Source of the DNA: Crossaster papposus
Taxonomy: Eukaryota; Echinodermata; Asteroidea; Velatida; Solasteridae
Assembly: GCA_037893245.1 (NCBI GenBank)
Contig: JBAIAA010000751.1
Coordinates: 992,001-1,056,000, forward strand
DNA: 64,000 nt
Direction: 5' to 3'
Both the position numbers and the translations under genes were made by a program. Below are positions 10,991 to 24,300 of the stretch, one piece after another. Within the stretch, counting starts at the first letter, position 1, and each line of letters begins with the position of its first letter. Below the pieces are notes generated by a model. The model was not told the DNA's origin. It saw nothing but the letters and a program-made list of their open reading frames with translations, and made no database searches.

Positions 10991-12277
10991 TATACTAGCT
11001 ACGTCATAAACGCTCACTTCACAGTACACACACGCAGACTATACCACTAGCACTGCGCGTTTAGCCAATAAGCACAGCGCTATGCGGGGGGGGGGGGGGG
11101 GGGGTGGGGGGGCGGAGGGGGGGGCCCTTCGAGACTGTGATTGCGCAATGCTGACGTACCGTCCATTCTCAAAATAGGGGGGAACAATTTTCTCACGCAA
11201 AAAATAAAGGGTTTTTGGCATCCAATCTTAGCATCTTGTCTTTTGTAGTTGTAAAAGGTTGTTATTTACCTTAATTTTTATCATCCAATGAAAAAAATTG
11301 TATTGAAAATGAAAAAAGCAGTCGAAAAAATTAAGCGTTGACGTACCGTTGATGCGCGTGGAGATTGTGCACAAATACTCAAACGACGTTGACAAATACC
11401 TCCCCTAAAAAGGGCAATAATAATCGATAAATTGTGAAAAATCGTGCTTCGAACCCACTCACTTTTTTCCATGGATATGTTAAAAAAGGATGTAGCAGTT
11501 ATATACTGAATTTTTAAAAAAATCTGCCTGTGAACCCCTTGCGTTTTATCGTGTTGTTTTCGAACGAAAATGGCAGAAAATGACATCGCCCCAAAACAAA
11601 TTCGTGTAGATCGTGCCTGTGTACCTGGCTTTGCGGACGTTATATGAATCACTGAATTCGGGGAGCGAGCGCGGAGAAAATTTGTACGTGTTTTAATCTG
11701 CGCTTCGAGAGGGCGATCTATACGTATTTACTGTGTGAGATGTGTGGCTCATGAGCGTGGAAGAACGAATGAGATACATTTCAACGTTGGTGGCGCACTT
11801 TGTTGGGCCCCCCCTCCGCCCCCCCCCCCTGGCGCTATGTGCAGAGTGACGTACGTGCGCGATTATGACGTGCACAGGATTGCGTTTTGTTGTCAAGCGC
11901 TCTTTCAAAAATTATAAATAAAGTTATATCGTACCAAATACATTTTTAGCTAAAATGGATTTTTTTTATCTTATAAAATACTAATTACCCACTTAGCAAA
12001 TGTCGATGAAAATGTAATATTACACTGTATATGAGGCGCAAATTAAACTCTCAAATTTGAGAATATCGATGACGAGCAACAACTTGGAAACGGCAAAACA
12101 CCATGAATTATGAATTATGCATGAGCGTGTCCAGACTTTCCACCAATGAGATGAGCCGTCCGGCCAGCTGTTTTCAGAAAAAGTTTTGGATTCACGAGAA
12201 GCGGACGTGCGTTTTTCTGTATCTCTTATCGCGAATACCTGTACAACAGCTGATTTTAAGATCGGTTTGGCTGAAGA
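10991..12277. other. intergenic with inverted G-run/C-run pair
   Basis: A G-rich run at about 11086-11128 and a C-rich run at about 11806-11830 are embedded in complementary flanks (GCGCTAT... and its complement). They may be the ends of a degraded element. 11840-12277 is the 5' flank of the large plus-strand gene; no promoter motif is convincing. Confidence 0.4.
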
Positions 12278-12320
12278 ATGGGCTGTCACGAGTCCAAGAA
12301 GCAAAAGCGGCGTGCTCGAG
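12278..12320 (+). CDS. exon 1: N-terminal lipidation-type peptide
   Basis: ATG at 12278 gives MGCHESKKQKRRAR before a gtaagt donor. Gly2, a small residue at position 6 (Ser) and Cys3 fit N-myristoylation with neighbouring palmitoylation, and the basic cluster fits membrane association. These are consensus-based inferences. Intron 1 (12321-13986) holds the second copy of the 4215-4390 dispersed repeat. Confidence 0.7.
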
Positions 12321-15300
12321 GTAAGTTTCTGACCCCGGCCCGTGGCAAATTTCACAGACGCACACTGAATCGTTCATTATTTTTACGTACTACAAGTTCT
12401 CACGAAAGAGCAAGGAATAAGATCCCATATTTTGTTGATATATTATTATTATTAAGATACAAAGACAATTGTGGCCCAAGGTATTGAGACTTGAGAGTCG
12501 TTTTAAAATCCTGTGCGAAGTACGAACGTAGGCCTAACTGTAGACCCATGAACGTGGCGATATTTACGGGTCTAAAGTAGGACGTACTGTAGTTTAATTA
12601 GATTGTTGATTTTATGTTGTTGCTAGCACGCAGCAGCAGCAGCAAGATCACGTGTTTCATATCGCAAATTTATGACCTCACAATTCGCCCATTATGGCAT
12701 TATGATTTCCCTTGTAAAAACATTATCATAAAGGGCAAGCCCGTCGATAGCAACATGCACAATCTCAAATTTTCCCCTTTGCGATAACGTTTTACATGTA
12801 CATGCAATGTTGTACAATATACTATGTATAAAATGGGTAGGGTTTAATAGTCCAAGTTTGTATGGAGTTAATCTAAGTTTTTGGTAGAATTGAGTGATAA
12901 AAATGTATTAGAATGAAATAAAATCATTATAGGCCACGGTGAGAATTATAGTTTTACACATTTGCGTCCATTAATTCTTCCAAATAGGCACTTGGGGAGA
13001 CAAATTAGCGTAAGTTTTTAGGTAATAAGGAGACAGTGGCACATAGGGAGACATTTCAGTGTCTCCATAAGTGTCTAGCTACCCTAAACAAATATATTTG
13101 GGAGTTATTTATGTCCTAGAACGACAGATTTTGGTCTAAAAAGCATAAATCTCGAAGATTTTAGAGAATATTTTTCATTACTTTATTTTAGGTTGTGAAT
13201 TGTTTGCATGGGTCCAGAAGTTGTTTCATGTTCATTTTAGGCTCAAATGTTTAACTTGTTTCTTGGAAAATACAGGTCCTGTGGAAAAAGGAAGTTCGCC
13301 GAATTATATTGTTCAGTGCATGCATGGGATTGAATGACAAAACAATACGATTTAAATGCTCAAACTTTTACTTCATTATATTCCCAAGTTTAATTTGTCT
13401 TTTAAAATAGCTATTCCTGGCTACACAACTGATTAAGACCTTACTTAGAACCTTATGTGGTAGGGGGTGTTTGCATGTTTGTTTTTATTTGAGTGAAAGG
13501 GTTAGCATTATTTCTACTATGAAAAGAACAATCTTAAGTTCTAGGTGCACTGTGAAGTGTAATAAAGCATTCTGAAATAAGCCACAGTTAAATGTAGTAT
13601 ACACCATTGGTAATCGCTTGAATTATCAGAAATGGGTGGATTTGATTGGCTGTATTTTTTAGCAAATATCGTTTAAATTATGCTGTTTGAAGTTTTACAA
13701 TCATGGATGCAAAACAAAAGCGAGAAAAACAGCGTTCGTTTTCAACCATCGGGCCGTTGTTTTTATTTAATATTTATGTTATTTTTAGCAGCAATTGCGA
13801 AAAATGTATAAAATTCAGCTTTTGAAACAATCACAGGATTCCCAGCACAATCATTTTTTGGGATGCCTAGAATCATCATTAACTTTCAAATAAGTAAGAT
13901 TTTTCCTAATAATTCGGAAGCAAAATGTTTTGATATCTGCAAATGATGTATCTTACATTTAACCTTTTAACACTTTGTTGTCTTAGAATCTGGCAATGAG
14001 CACCAGAAGCTTTCCAGAAGTGCTTTGAAGAAGCAAAAAAAAGTAAGTTAACAATGAGAAAATTTCAGGACAATTTGACTCGTATTTGCAGTCCAGCAAA
14101 TGTATACGTTTTGTAAATTCATGTTCAAAGATACTATTTTTGTAAATTCATGTTCAAAGATACTATTTTTGATAATCAAAATAAATAATGTATTTGCAGA
14201 GATGTAGTAGAGTCCCTTAAAATCACCATTAAAATTGGCCCCATGGTTCTCTTGTATCTCCCCCTATCCAGGCTAAGGCCAAGGTGGCCAAGGCCCTGGC
14301 CGAGACCAAGGCGAAGGGTGATGCTGAGCTGAGAGCTGTAGCTTTGGCCGTAGCTGGACTTGGTGAGTTGTAACATCTCTCAGGCTTTCCACTGAATGTT
14401 TTGTAGGGAGAGACCTCATCATGAAAATATATATCACTGACCAGGAACTATGTATTGCATACACAGAATAGTCTGCCACTTAGTGATGCCCCCACACACA
14501 CAAAAAAGAAGAAGACATTTAAAAATACAAGTGCTTAATAAATATTGTTTTATTTTGGGAGCTAAAAAGTAATTTGTATTGAATATACATTACAATTTTA
14601 AAAATGTTTTGTCAACTCTGCAGGAGAGGTCCAGCTGTCTGCCATTATCAGCAAGCAAACCCCTGGGCAAACCCCTGAGCAAACCCCTGAGCAAACCCCT
14701 GAGCAAAATACCACCACCCCTGAGCAATCCCTAACCAATGAGCATACTACCCCCGAGGAAATCCTGAAGGTCAGATATTACTTTTTTGGTCAAAGTACTT
14801 ACAGTTAAAAACCTTTGAAGACTTGATTTGCCAACAAATAAGATAAAATATTTATTGACAATGTTTACTGTTTACTTTTTGTTAAGTTTGAACCAACATC
14901 AAGCTAGATAACATCCTTTACCATATCAGGCCCGTAAGACACTTTTTTCAAAGGGGGGGCGTTTTCAACAACAACAAAAAAGTCAAAAAAAAAAAATTCC
15001 TTCGGAAACACGCTCATTCTCTTATTTTAATGTTCCATTATGGTGTCATAGTTTACCTTTCTTGTTGGTCGACGCACAGAAATACCGGAAGTAGTTTTTG
15101 ACATGATTCTACAACAATCTTAACAACCTTCCACCACCAGTCCGTTGACGAGTTGCAGCGTGTGATCACGTGACAAAACATGGTCACGTGTGTAAATAAG
15201 TGTACAAGGAAATGAGAAAACACCGTTTATTTCCCTTCTATCCTTTTAATTCCAAGTCGTGATTTGCATAAATAGACTAAGTAACACCGTTATGTCAGAT

Positions 15301-18300
15301 TATTGTTTCAAAACCATGTCTTAATCAGTACTAAAAATCCGGGTTAAAAATCAACTGTCGTAGCAACACTAAAGCACATGTCCGTTCGTGCATAATAAGT
15401 ATGCGCAGTAGTCTGTTTGCGCATTAATGACGTCAGCCTAGCCCTTAGTTGGAACTTTGAGGAACATTGTAGCAAATGCATAAATGGTGTTAGGAAGTTA
15501 CAATGGATCAAACTGTAGAGACTACTACAAACTGTAGTTGCTTAAGTCAATTAGGTTGTTTCTCTCTCTGCTTTGAGTACTCATGTACAACCACAGACTT
15601 GGCTTTAATAAGTCTATCACACATAAGACGTCACATGACATCGATATCCCACACACATTCGCACTCGGAAAACAACAAGTACAAATATCCTAACATGGAA
15701 ACCCCGGCCATCTCGTTTGTTTAAACAAATAAAAACCTGAACGCACATCAGCAAATCTGTAATTTGGAACACAAATAACCCGCAGACGGGATTATTCCAC
15801 CTACAATACATTATAACATTTGAAACAAACCAGCCACAACGTAGCCGCTATACTCATAAACAAAGGGCCGACCAAAACATATTTGTCCAAATACCGCACA
15901 CGGTTTGACCATATGTTTCTTTTTCAAACACCAAAAAAAACGTCTCTTTCCATCACCGCACACGGTTAGATGTTTTGATTTTTTCTTAAACAACTATCAA
16001 AAGATAGAAGAAAAAATTATCTAAAAGCCCATACCTCATTTAACTATTTTCCAAAATAGGAAAATATAAATAATGGCTTTTTCAAACAAAAAACAAACAC
16101 ACTTTTAGCCCAAATCCACAACATGAGTTCACAACCCATGCTCTGTTTTCCGCTCTATCGCATCCGAGCACCCATTGGATAATAAGATGACCAATCACAA
16201 CACGGTATCATCCACCGGGCCACGCCGTTTTGCACGCTACCCATCTTACGTACGCAAACTGTACATATATACCCCAGAGAATACCAACAAAACCAGGGAA
16301 ACATCCCTCCTAAAACATCTCATCAACCAAAACAAACCAAACGGTTTTTCTTGCCTACAATGTGCCCCACAATCCGAATATATTCATTATATTCATATAC
16401 AATTTCCGCATAGGAAAGCCATGGCAAGAAATAAACCGAAAAAAGGTAACAATGAGATCACTTAACCAACAAATATCAAACCTCTTCTCTGGCAAATGCG
16501 AACGCAAAAACGCCAATTCCAATCAGCAACCGAGCCATAAACAACCGGACCGTAACAATTAAAACACCAAGCAGTAAAAAAACACAGTTGTAACCCAACA
16601 TACTGCTCTCTATACAAGAGAAATAATACGGACCCAATATAAATAATATGGCTAAGTTCCAAATACCTGGAATTCACGTTCATTGATTGTAACCACACCA
16701 AACCCACACACCTTGCGAGTTAGACCCGATTCCTTACCATGGAATCACCTACCTGCAACTGACGAGTGTCATAACAGTAAAGACACGAAAGCACTGCTAT
16801 TGCTAACACAAGAGAATTTGCGATTACAATTCTCCCCTCGCACCCCAAATAAAATCACATTTGATTTATCTTATACCATACGGTCATCTAGTCTTTAGTG
16901 TTCGCCCACTCCATTTATTTCGGACATAACGGGCCTAGACTATTTCGTGCTTAAATTAAGCCATACAAGTCACAGAGAGAGGAATGTCACTGGATGGGAA
17001 AGCGCCATCATTCTCTTAACCAAAAACGCAATTTTTACCTTAAAAAAAAAAAAAAAAAAAAAAAAGATTTTCAAAGGGGGGGCGTTCGCAACCGTCGCCC
17101 CCCCCCATCTGACGGGCCTGCATATGACCAAACAAATTTTGCAAAAATATAGGGCATTTTAAGAGGCTGATAGATAACATCCCAAATATTGAGATTATAT
17201 TACCTTTTATTCACAGGAAATGAAGAAAGAGACAAAGGAGGAGATGAAGTCCCCCAACGGAATGATGACTACTGATTTCTCTGTCGCAGCTGCCATTACT
17301 GATGCAGTTGCCAAGGTGATCAATGACGATGCCGTGATAAAGAACGAGGACCTGAAGGCCATTCTGGGGCTGACCCAGGTGAATAACTTACCCACCCCCC
17401 CCCCCCCCCCTCCCCCCCTCCCCCAAACAATAATAATAATAAATAAATAAATAAATATAACAAAATTAACTTAAATAAAATCTCACTATTTTCTTGATTT
17501 ATGTGCCTACATGATTTAAAAGCACATACATTTTCTGCTTGTGCTGTTAATAGAGAATTGTGATTCTTGGTGCAGAATTCTGTGGTTAGCAAGTGTACAA
17601 ACTCGGACATATTGTCCAGGTTCCAGTATAAGGGTGCTATAATGATACTTGGTATAAGTACAGCCAGGTTTCACTTTACCTCACACAAGTATATGATTTT
17701 CTCATTATTTTTAATTTCTTATTAACGAGCCTTGATTTCCTTTATTTGACAGTCTACCCTGGCCACTGAGCGTCCTACCAGCTCCGCATCCATTGAACCT
17801 AGACTGATCGTTGTCAATGAGGCTGACATCTGCATTGACAACACCGTGGACAAACCACCTACTGAAGTGAGTAGATGACTTTATTGTAATATTTAACTTC
17901 AGTAGTTTGCTATGAATAGAAGTAAGTAGTGATAGTGATGGTGATAGTGGTACAAAGGGATGGGATGACGATAATGGTGATGAAAATGATGAAGGCAACA
18001 ATGATGAAGGTTTATTTGAGGACCAGTGGATAACTAATGGTTGATCTGTGATGTAGGTTGTACCTACACACTTATACTGAAGTCAAAACATCTCAAGTCA
18101 AAGCATAATTTTAAACTCCTTGCTGTACAATATATGGGTGTATTGGTTCTTAGCGAAACAATCTTCCTTTTTAAGTATAGGCTATACCCCTGAATTAACC
18201 TATCACAGTAGAACTGTGTCAACGCATGCAGCTTGTGAAATATCAATGCAGAATTTGCAAAAATCTGAGACAAAATTACCGGACAAAATTCCCTAAGGTT

Positions 18301-21300
18301 AATTAACAGTTATAATAATGATGATTGGTTAGTTTGAATGAAGTAAAGCTGATAAACAGTTGGTGCTTGAACTGCTGACTTTTCAAATGTGATCTATGCA
18401 GGCACTGATCAAGGAGCCTACCATCACTGACAAGGATATACAAGCTACTGTTGCCTTGATGAGTGAGAACAAAGATGTAGAAATCAAGGTAGAGAATGAC
18501 GAGGATACTGATCTGGTTTGAGATTTGTTCTATAAAAAACCTTTTCCTGAAATAGTTGTACTAATCACAGAACAGTCCTGTGAGAGTTTCGGATCACTTT
18601 TTATACTAAACGCCACACATCAGCATATGTTCCTCTTCATTAGACCAGTGACATCATTTTGTAATAAAACAATATTCGACCTCATCTACAACCAAAACTA
18701 CAACCAAAACTGCCGGTTGACAAAGACTCATTCAAGGGAAATAAATCTCAGGTTTTTTGCTGGACTGAACGCGACAGTTCCGGATCACGCATTGCCTGTC
18801 ATTCAAACAGCGCACATTGACCAATAATATTACGAGTTTTGGTCAGGTAACTTAGCAACAGTTGCTACAGGCATGGTTCGTGACCACGCCCACTAGCTCA
18901 GCTATAGGGCAGGCTGCATACATTATACTATGGTTATACGTTTCTGCATGCATCACATCAAAGGTGATCCGCAACTGTCACATCGCAGAAAAAAATACGG
19001 CAATTCAGTTAATTCACATTTCCAATTTCTTTTTAATCTGTGATACTTGAGATGTCCTCCCTTGCAAGAAAACCAAATATATAGTTTACTATATCGTTTA
19101 CTAAATTTCTAAATTTTCTAAAATTACTAAATTTCTTTTCCGAATATTGCAAAATAATAGACGTTGAAATTTGTGGGGGAAAAAAATCAGGTTATACACT
19201 TGAATTAAATCTAAGTTAATCAAATTGATCCAGAACTGTCGCACCGACTGTACACATTAGAAATCTGTGAAACACAAGCCAGTAAATATGATGTGACATA
19301 GAATTCATTTTGATTTCACACCGTTTTATTTTATCATCGCATACAATGTTTAATTTGTGTAACTGTTATTATGATTAGACACTAGTCCAGGATTGGATGC
19401 TTTTTCACTCTTTTAAACCAGGACTCTTCCAGCAGCCTGAAAGTGGAGGCTGATAACCTGGTGAAGGCCGTCTTTGCCAGTCTGGACAAAGATGAGATGA
19501 ATGCACCTCAGCCAGAAGGGCTAGAGTCTGCAGCGGATGAGGTAAGTCAACATCAAAGTAGACAAGCATCAATTACATCAATTGCATTATAACTTCATTG
19601 GCACATATGTTTACTAGGCTTACTAAGATACTAGGCTGGGCATCCACTACTGGCCGATATTCCTTCTTATTCCTCCATGGTATAACTGTACCGGCCAGCC
19701 TGTAGCTCGGCCGGTGGGTTTTTTCCTCTTGGTACCGGCCGAGACTCTGACTGAGGCACTTACACGCTTTGGAGATTCTTTGTGTTCAGGCTCCATTATA
19801 GCAGATTCCTATCTAGGACCAAACAATGAGGCGTGTTCATAATTCGCTTTCTCCTCCACTGGTCCACAAAAGGCCTAAATACATTTATTTAATACTTATA
19901 ATGTAATGTGTGCAGTGCTTCATGACAACCAATTAATTTGTGAAAATGCCATGTAAAGAAATTTAAAGATGCAGTCAGGAAGCTTGTTTACGCCATGCTT
20001 ACACAATATACAATAATTCTGCTTAAAACCCTTTTGTTGAACTCTGGAGGCTAACATGCTGTGTTTTGCTTGAGAGACTCTGATTGTGCTCTAATGTGTC
20101 GACGAGATATACTGCAGTAAGACCAGCCTTGTACCAGCCGAGAGGGGCAAAGGGGCTGGCCAATTAAAAAAAAGGCCGGTAATGGATGCCGGGCCTAACT
20201 TTAAGATTTTAAATTGTTGTAATTTTGTTATATATCATGATTAGACAGTCCATGATTTATACTAAACGCCACACATCAGCATATGTTCCTCTTCATTAGA
20301 CCAGTGACATCATTTTGTAATAAAACAATATTCGACCTCATCTACAACCAAAACTACAACCAAAACTGCCGGTTGACAAAGACTCATTCAAGGGAAATAA
20401 ATCTCAGGTTTTTTGCTGGACTGAACGCGACAGTTCCGGATCACGCATTGCCTGTCATTCAAACAGCGCACATTGACCAATAATATTACGAGTTTTGGTC
20501 AGGTAACTTAGCAACAGTTGCTACAGGCATGGTTCGTGACCACGCCCACTAGCTCAGCTATAGGGCAGGCTGCATACATTATACTATGGTTATACGTTTC
20601 TGCATGCATCACATCAAAGGTGATCCGCAACTGTCACATCGCAGAAAAAAATACGGCAATTCAGTTAATTCACATTTCCAATTTCTTTTTAATCTGTGAT
20701 ACTTGAGATGTCCTCCCTTGCAAGAAAACCAAATATATAGTTTACTATATCGTTTACTAAATTTCTAAATTTTCTAAAATTACTAAATTTCTTTTCCGAA
20801 TATTGCAAAATAATAGACGTTGAAATTTGTGGGGGAAAAAAATCAGGTTATACACTTGAATTAAATCTAAGTTAATCAAATTGATCCAGAACTGTCGCAC
20901 CGACTGTACACATTAGAAATCTGTGAAACACAAGCCAGTAAATATGATGTGACATAGAATTCATTTTGATTTCACACCGTTTTATTTTATCATCGCATAC
21001 AATGTTTAATTTGTGTAACTGTTATTATGATTAGACACTAGTCCAGGATTGGATGCTTTTTCACTCTTTTAAACCAGGACTCTTCCAGCAGCCTGAAAGT
21101 GGAGGCTGATAACCTGGTGAAGGCCGTCTTTGCCAGTCTGGACAAAGATGAGATGAATGCACCTCAGCCAGAAGGGCTAGAGTCTGCAGCGGATGAGGTA
21201 AGTCAACATCAAAGTAGACAAGCATCAATTACATCAATTGCATTATAACTTCATTGGCACATATGTTTACTAGGCTTACTAAGATACTAGGCTGGGCATC

Positions 21301-24300
21301 CACTACTGGCCGATATTCCTTCTTATTCCTCCATGGTATAACTGTACCGGCCAGCCTGTAGCTCGGCCGGTGGGTTTTTTCCTCTTGGTACCGGCCGAGA
21401 CTCTGACTGAGGCACTTACACGCTTTGGAGATTCTTTGTGTTCAGGCTCCATTATAGCAGATTCCTATCTAGGACCAAACAATGAGGCGTGTTCATAATT
21501 CGCTTTCTCCTCCACTGGTCCACAAAAGGCCTAAATACATTTATTTAATACTTATAATGTAATGTGTGCAGTGCTTCATGACAACCAATTAATTTGTGAA
21601 AATGCCATGTAAAGAAATTTAAAGATGCAGTCAGGAAGCTTGTTTACGCCATGCTTACACAATATACAATAATTCTGCTTAAAACCCTTTTGTTGAACTC
21701 TGGAGGCTAACATGCTGTGTTTTGCTTGAGAGACTCTGATTGTGCTCTAATGTGTCGACGAGATATACTGCAGTAAGACCAGCCTTGTACCAGCCGAGAG
21801 GGGCAAAGGGGCTGGCCAATTAAAAAAAAGGCCGGTAATGGATGCCGGGCCTAACTTTAAGATTTTAAATTGTTGTAATTTTGTTATATATCATGATTAG
21901 ACAGTCCATGATTGGATGCTTTTTCTTTCTTTTGTATATCAGGACTCTTCTAGCAGCCTGGAAATGGAGGCTGCTACCCTGGTAAAGGCCGTCTTTGCCA
22001 GTCTAGAAAAAGATGAGATGAAAGCACCTCAGCCAGAAGGGCTAGAGTCTGCAGCTGATGATGAGGTAAAGTCAACATCAAAGTAGACAAGCATCAATTG
22101 CATCATAACTTTATTGACATATGTTCACCAAAGATACTAGGCTGGGCATCCACTGCCGGCCTGTAACTGACGTACCGGCCAGCCTGTAGTTCGGCCGGTA
22201 AGTTTTATTATCTTTATACCGATCGAGGTACTGGCCGAGACTCTGACTGAGGCGGCTTACCCATTTTGGAGATCCTTTGCAAAGGGGCTGACGGTAAAGA
22301 AACTGGTCGGTAATGGGTGCTGGGCCTAACTTTAAGATGTACAATTTCAATTTCTTATTAACGAGCCTTGATTTCCTTTATTTGACAGTCTACCCTGGCC
22401 ACTGAGCGTCCTACCAGCTCTGCATCCATTGAACCTAGACTGATCGTTGTCAATGAGGCTGACATCTGCATTGACAACACCGTGGACAAACCACCTACTG
22501 AAGTGAGTAGATGACTTTATTGTAATATTTAACTTCAGTAGTTTGCTATGAATGGAAGTGAGTAGTGATAGTGATGGTGATAGTGGTACAAAGGGATGGG
22601 ATGGTGATAATGGTGATAAAAATGATGAAGACAACAGACAAGTTTATTTGAGGACCAGTGGATAACTAATGGTTGATCTGTGATGTAGGTTGTACCTACA
22701 CACTTATACTGAAGTCAAAACATCTCAAGTCAAAGCATAATGGGTGCTGGGCCTAACTTTAAGATGTACAATTTTTGTAATGTTATATATCATGATTAGA
22801 CAGTCCATGATTGGATGCTTTTTCTTTCTTTTGTATTATCAGGACTCTTCCAGCAGCCTGCAAGTGGAGGCTGCTAACCTGGTGAAGGCCGTCTTTGCCA
22901 GTCTGCACAAAGATGAGATGAATGCACCTCAGCCAGAAGGGCTAGAGTCTGCAGCGGATGAGGTAAGTCAACATCAAAGTAGACAAGCATCAATTACATC
23001 AATTGCATTATAACTTCATTGGCACATATGTTTACTAGGCTTACTAAGATACTAGGCTGGGCATCCACTACTGGCCGATATTCCTTCTTATTCCTCCATG
23101 GTATAACTGTACCGGCCAGCCTGTAGCTCGGCCGGTGGGTTTTTTCCTCTTGGTACCGGCCGAGACTCTGACTGAGGCACTTACACGCTTTGGAGATTCT
23201 TTGTGTTCAGGCTCCATTATAGCAGATTCCTATCTAGGACCAAACAAGGAGGCGTGTTCATAATTCGCTTTCTCCTCCACTGGTCCACAAAAGGCCTAAA
23301 TACATTTATTTAATACTTATAATGTAATGTGTGCAGTGCTTCATGACAACCAATTAATTTGTGAAAATGCCATGTAAAGAAATTTAAAGATGCAGTCAGG
23401 AAGCTTGTTTACGCCATGCTTACACAATATACAATAATTCTGCTTAAAACCCTTTTGTTGAACTCTGGAGGCTAACATGCTGTGTTTTGCTTGAGAGACT
23501 CTGATTGTGCTCTAATGTGTCGACGAGATATACTGCAGTAAGACCAGCCTTGTACCAGTCGAGAGGGGCAAAGGGGCTGGCCAATTAAAAAAAAGGCCGG
23601 TAATGGATGCCGGGCCTAACTTTAAGATTTTAAATTGTTGTAATTTTGTTATATATCATGATTAGACAGTCCATGATTGGATGCTTTTTCTTTCTTTTGT
23701 ATATCAGGACTCTTCTAGCAGCCTGGAAATGGAGGCTGCTACCCTGGTAAAGGCCGTCTTTGCCAGTGTAGAAAAAGATGAGATGAAAGCACCTCAGCCA
23801 GAAGGGCTAGAGTCTGCAGCTGATGATGAGGTAAAGTCAACATCAAAGTAGACAAGCATCAATTGCATCATAACTTTATTGACATATGTTCACCAAAGAT
23901 ACTAGGCTGGGCATCCACTGCCGGCCTGTAACTGATGTACCGGCCAGCCTGTAGTTCGGCCGGTAAGTTTTATTATCTTTATACCGGTCGAGGTACTGGC
24001 CGAGACTCTGACTGAGGCGGCTTACCCATTTTGGAGATCCTTTGCAAAGGGGCTGACGGTAAAGAAACTGGTCGGTAATGGGTGCTGGGCCTAACTTTAA
24101 GATGTACAATTTCAATTTCTTATTAACGAGCCTTGATTTCCTTTATTTGACAGTCTACCCTGGCCACTGAGCGTCCTACCAGCTCTGCATCCATTGAACC
24201 TAGACTGATCATTGTCAATGAGGCTGACATCTGCATTGACAACACCGTGGACAAACCACCTACTGAAGTGAGTAGATGACTTTATTGTAATATTTAACTT

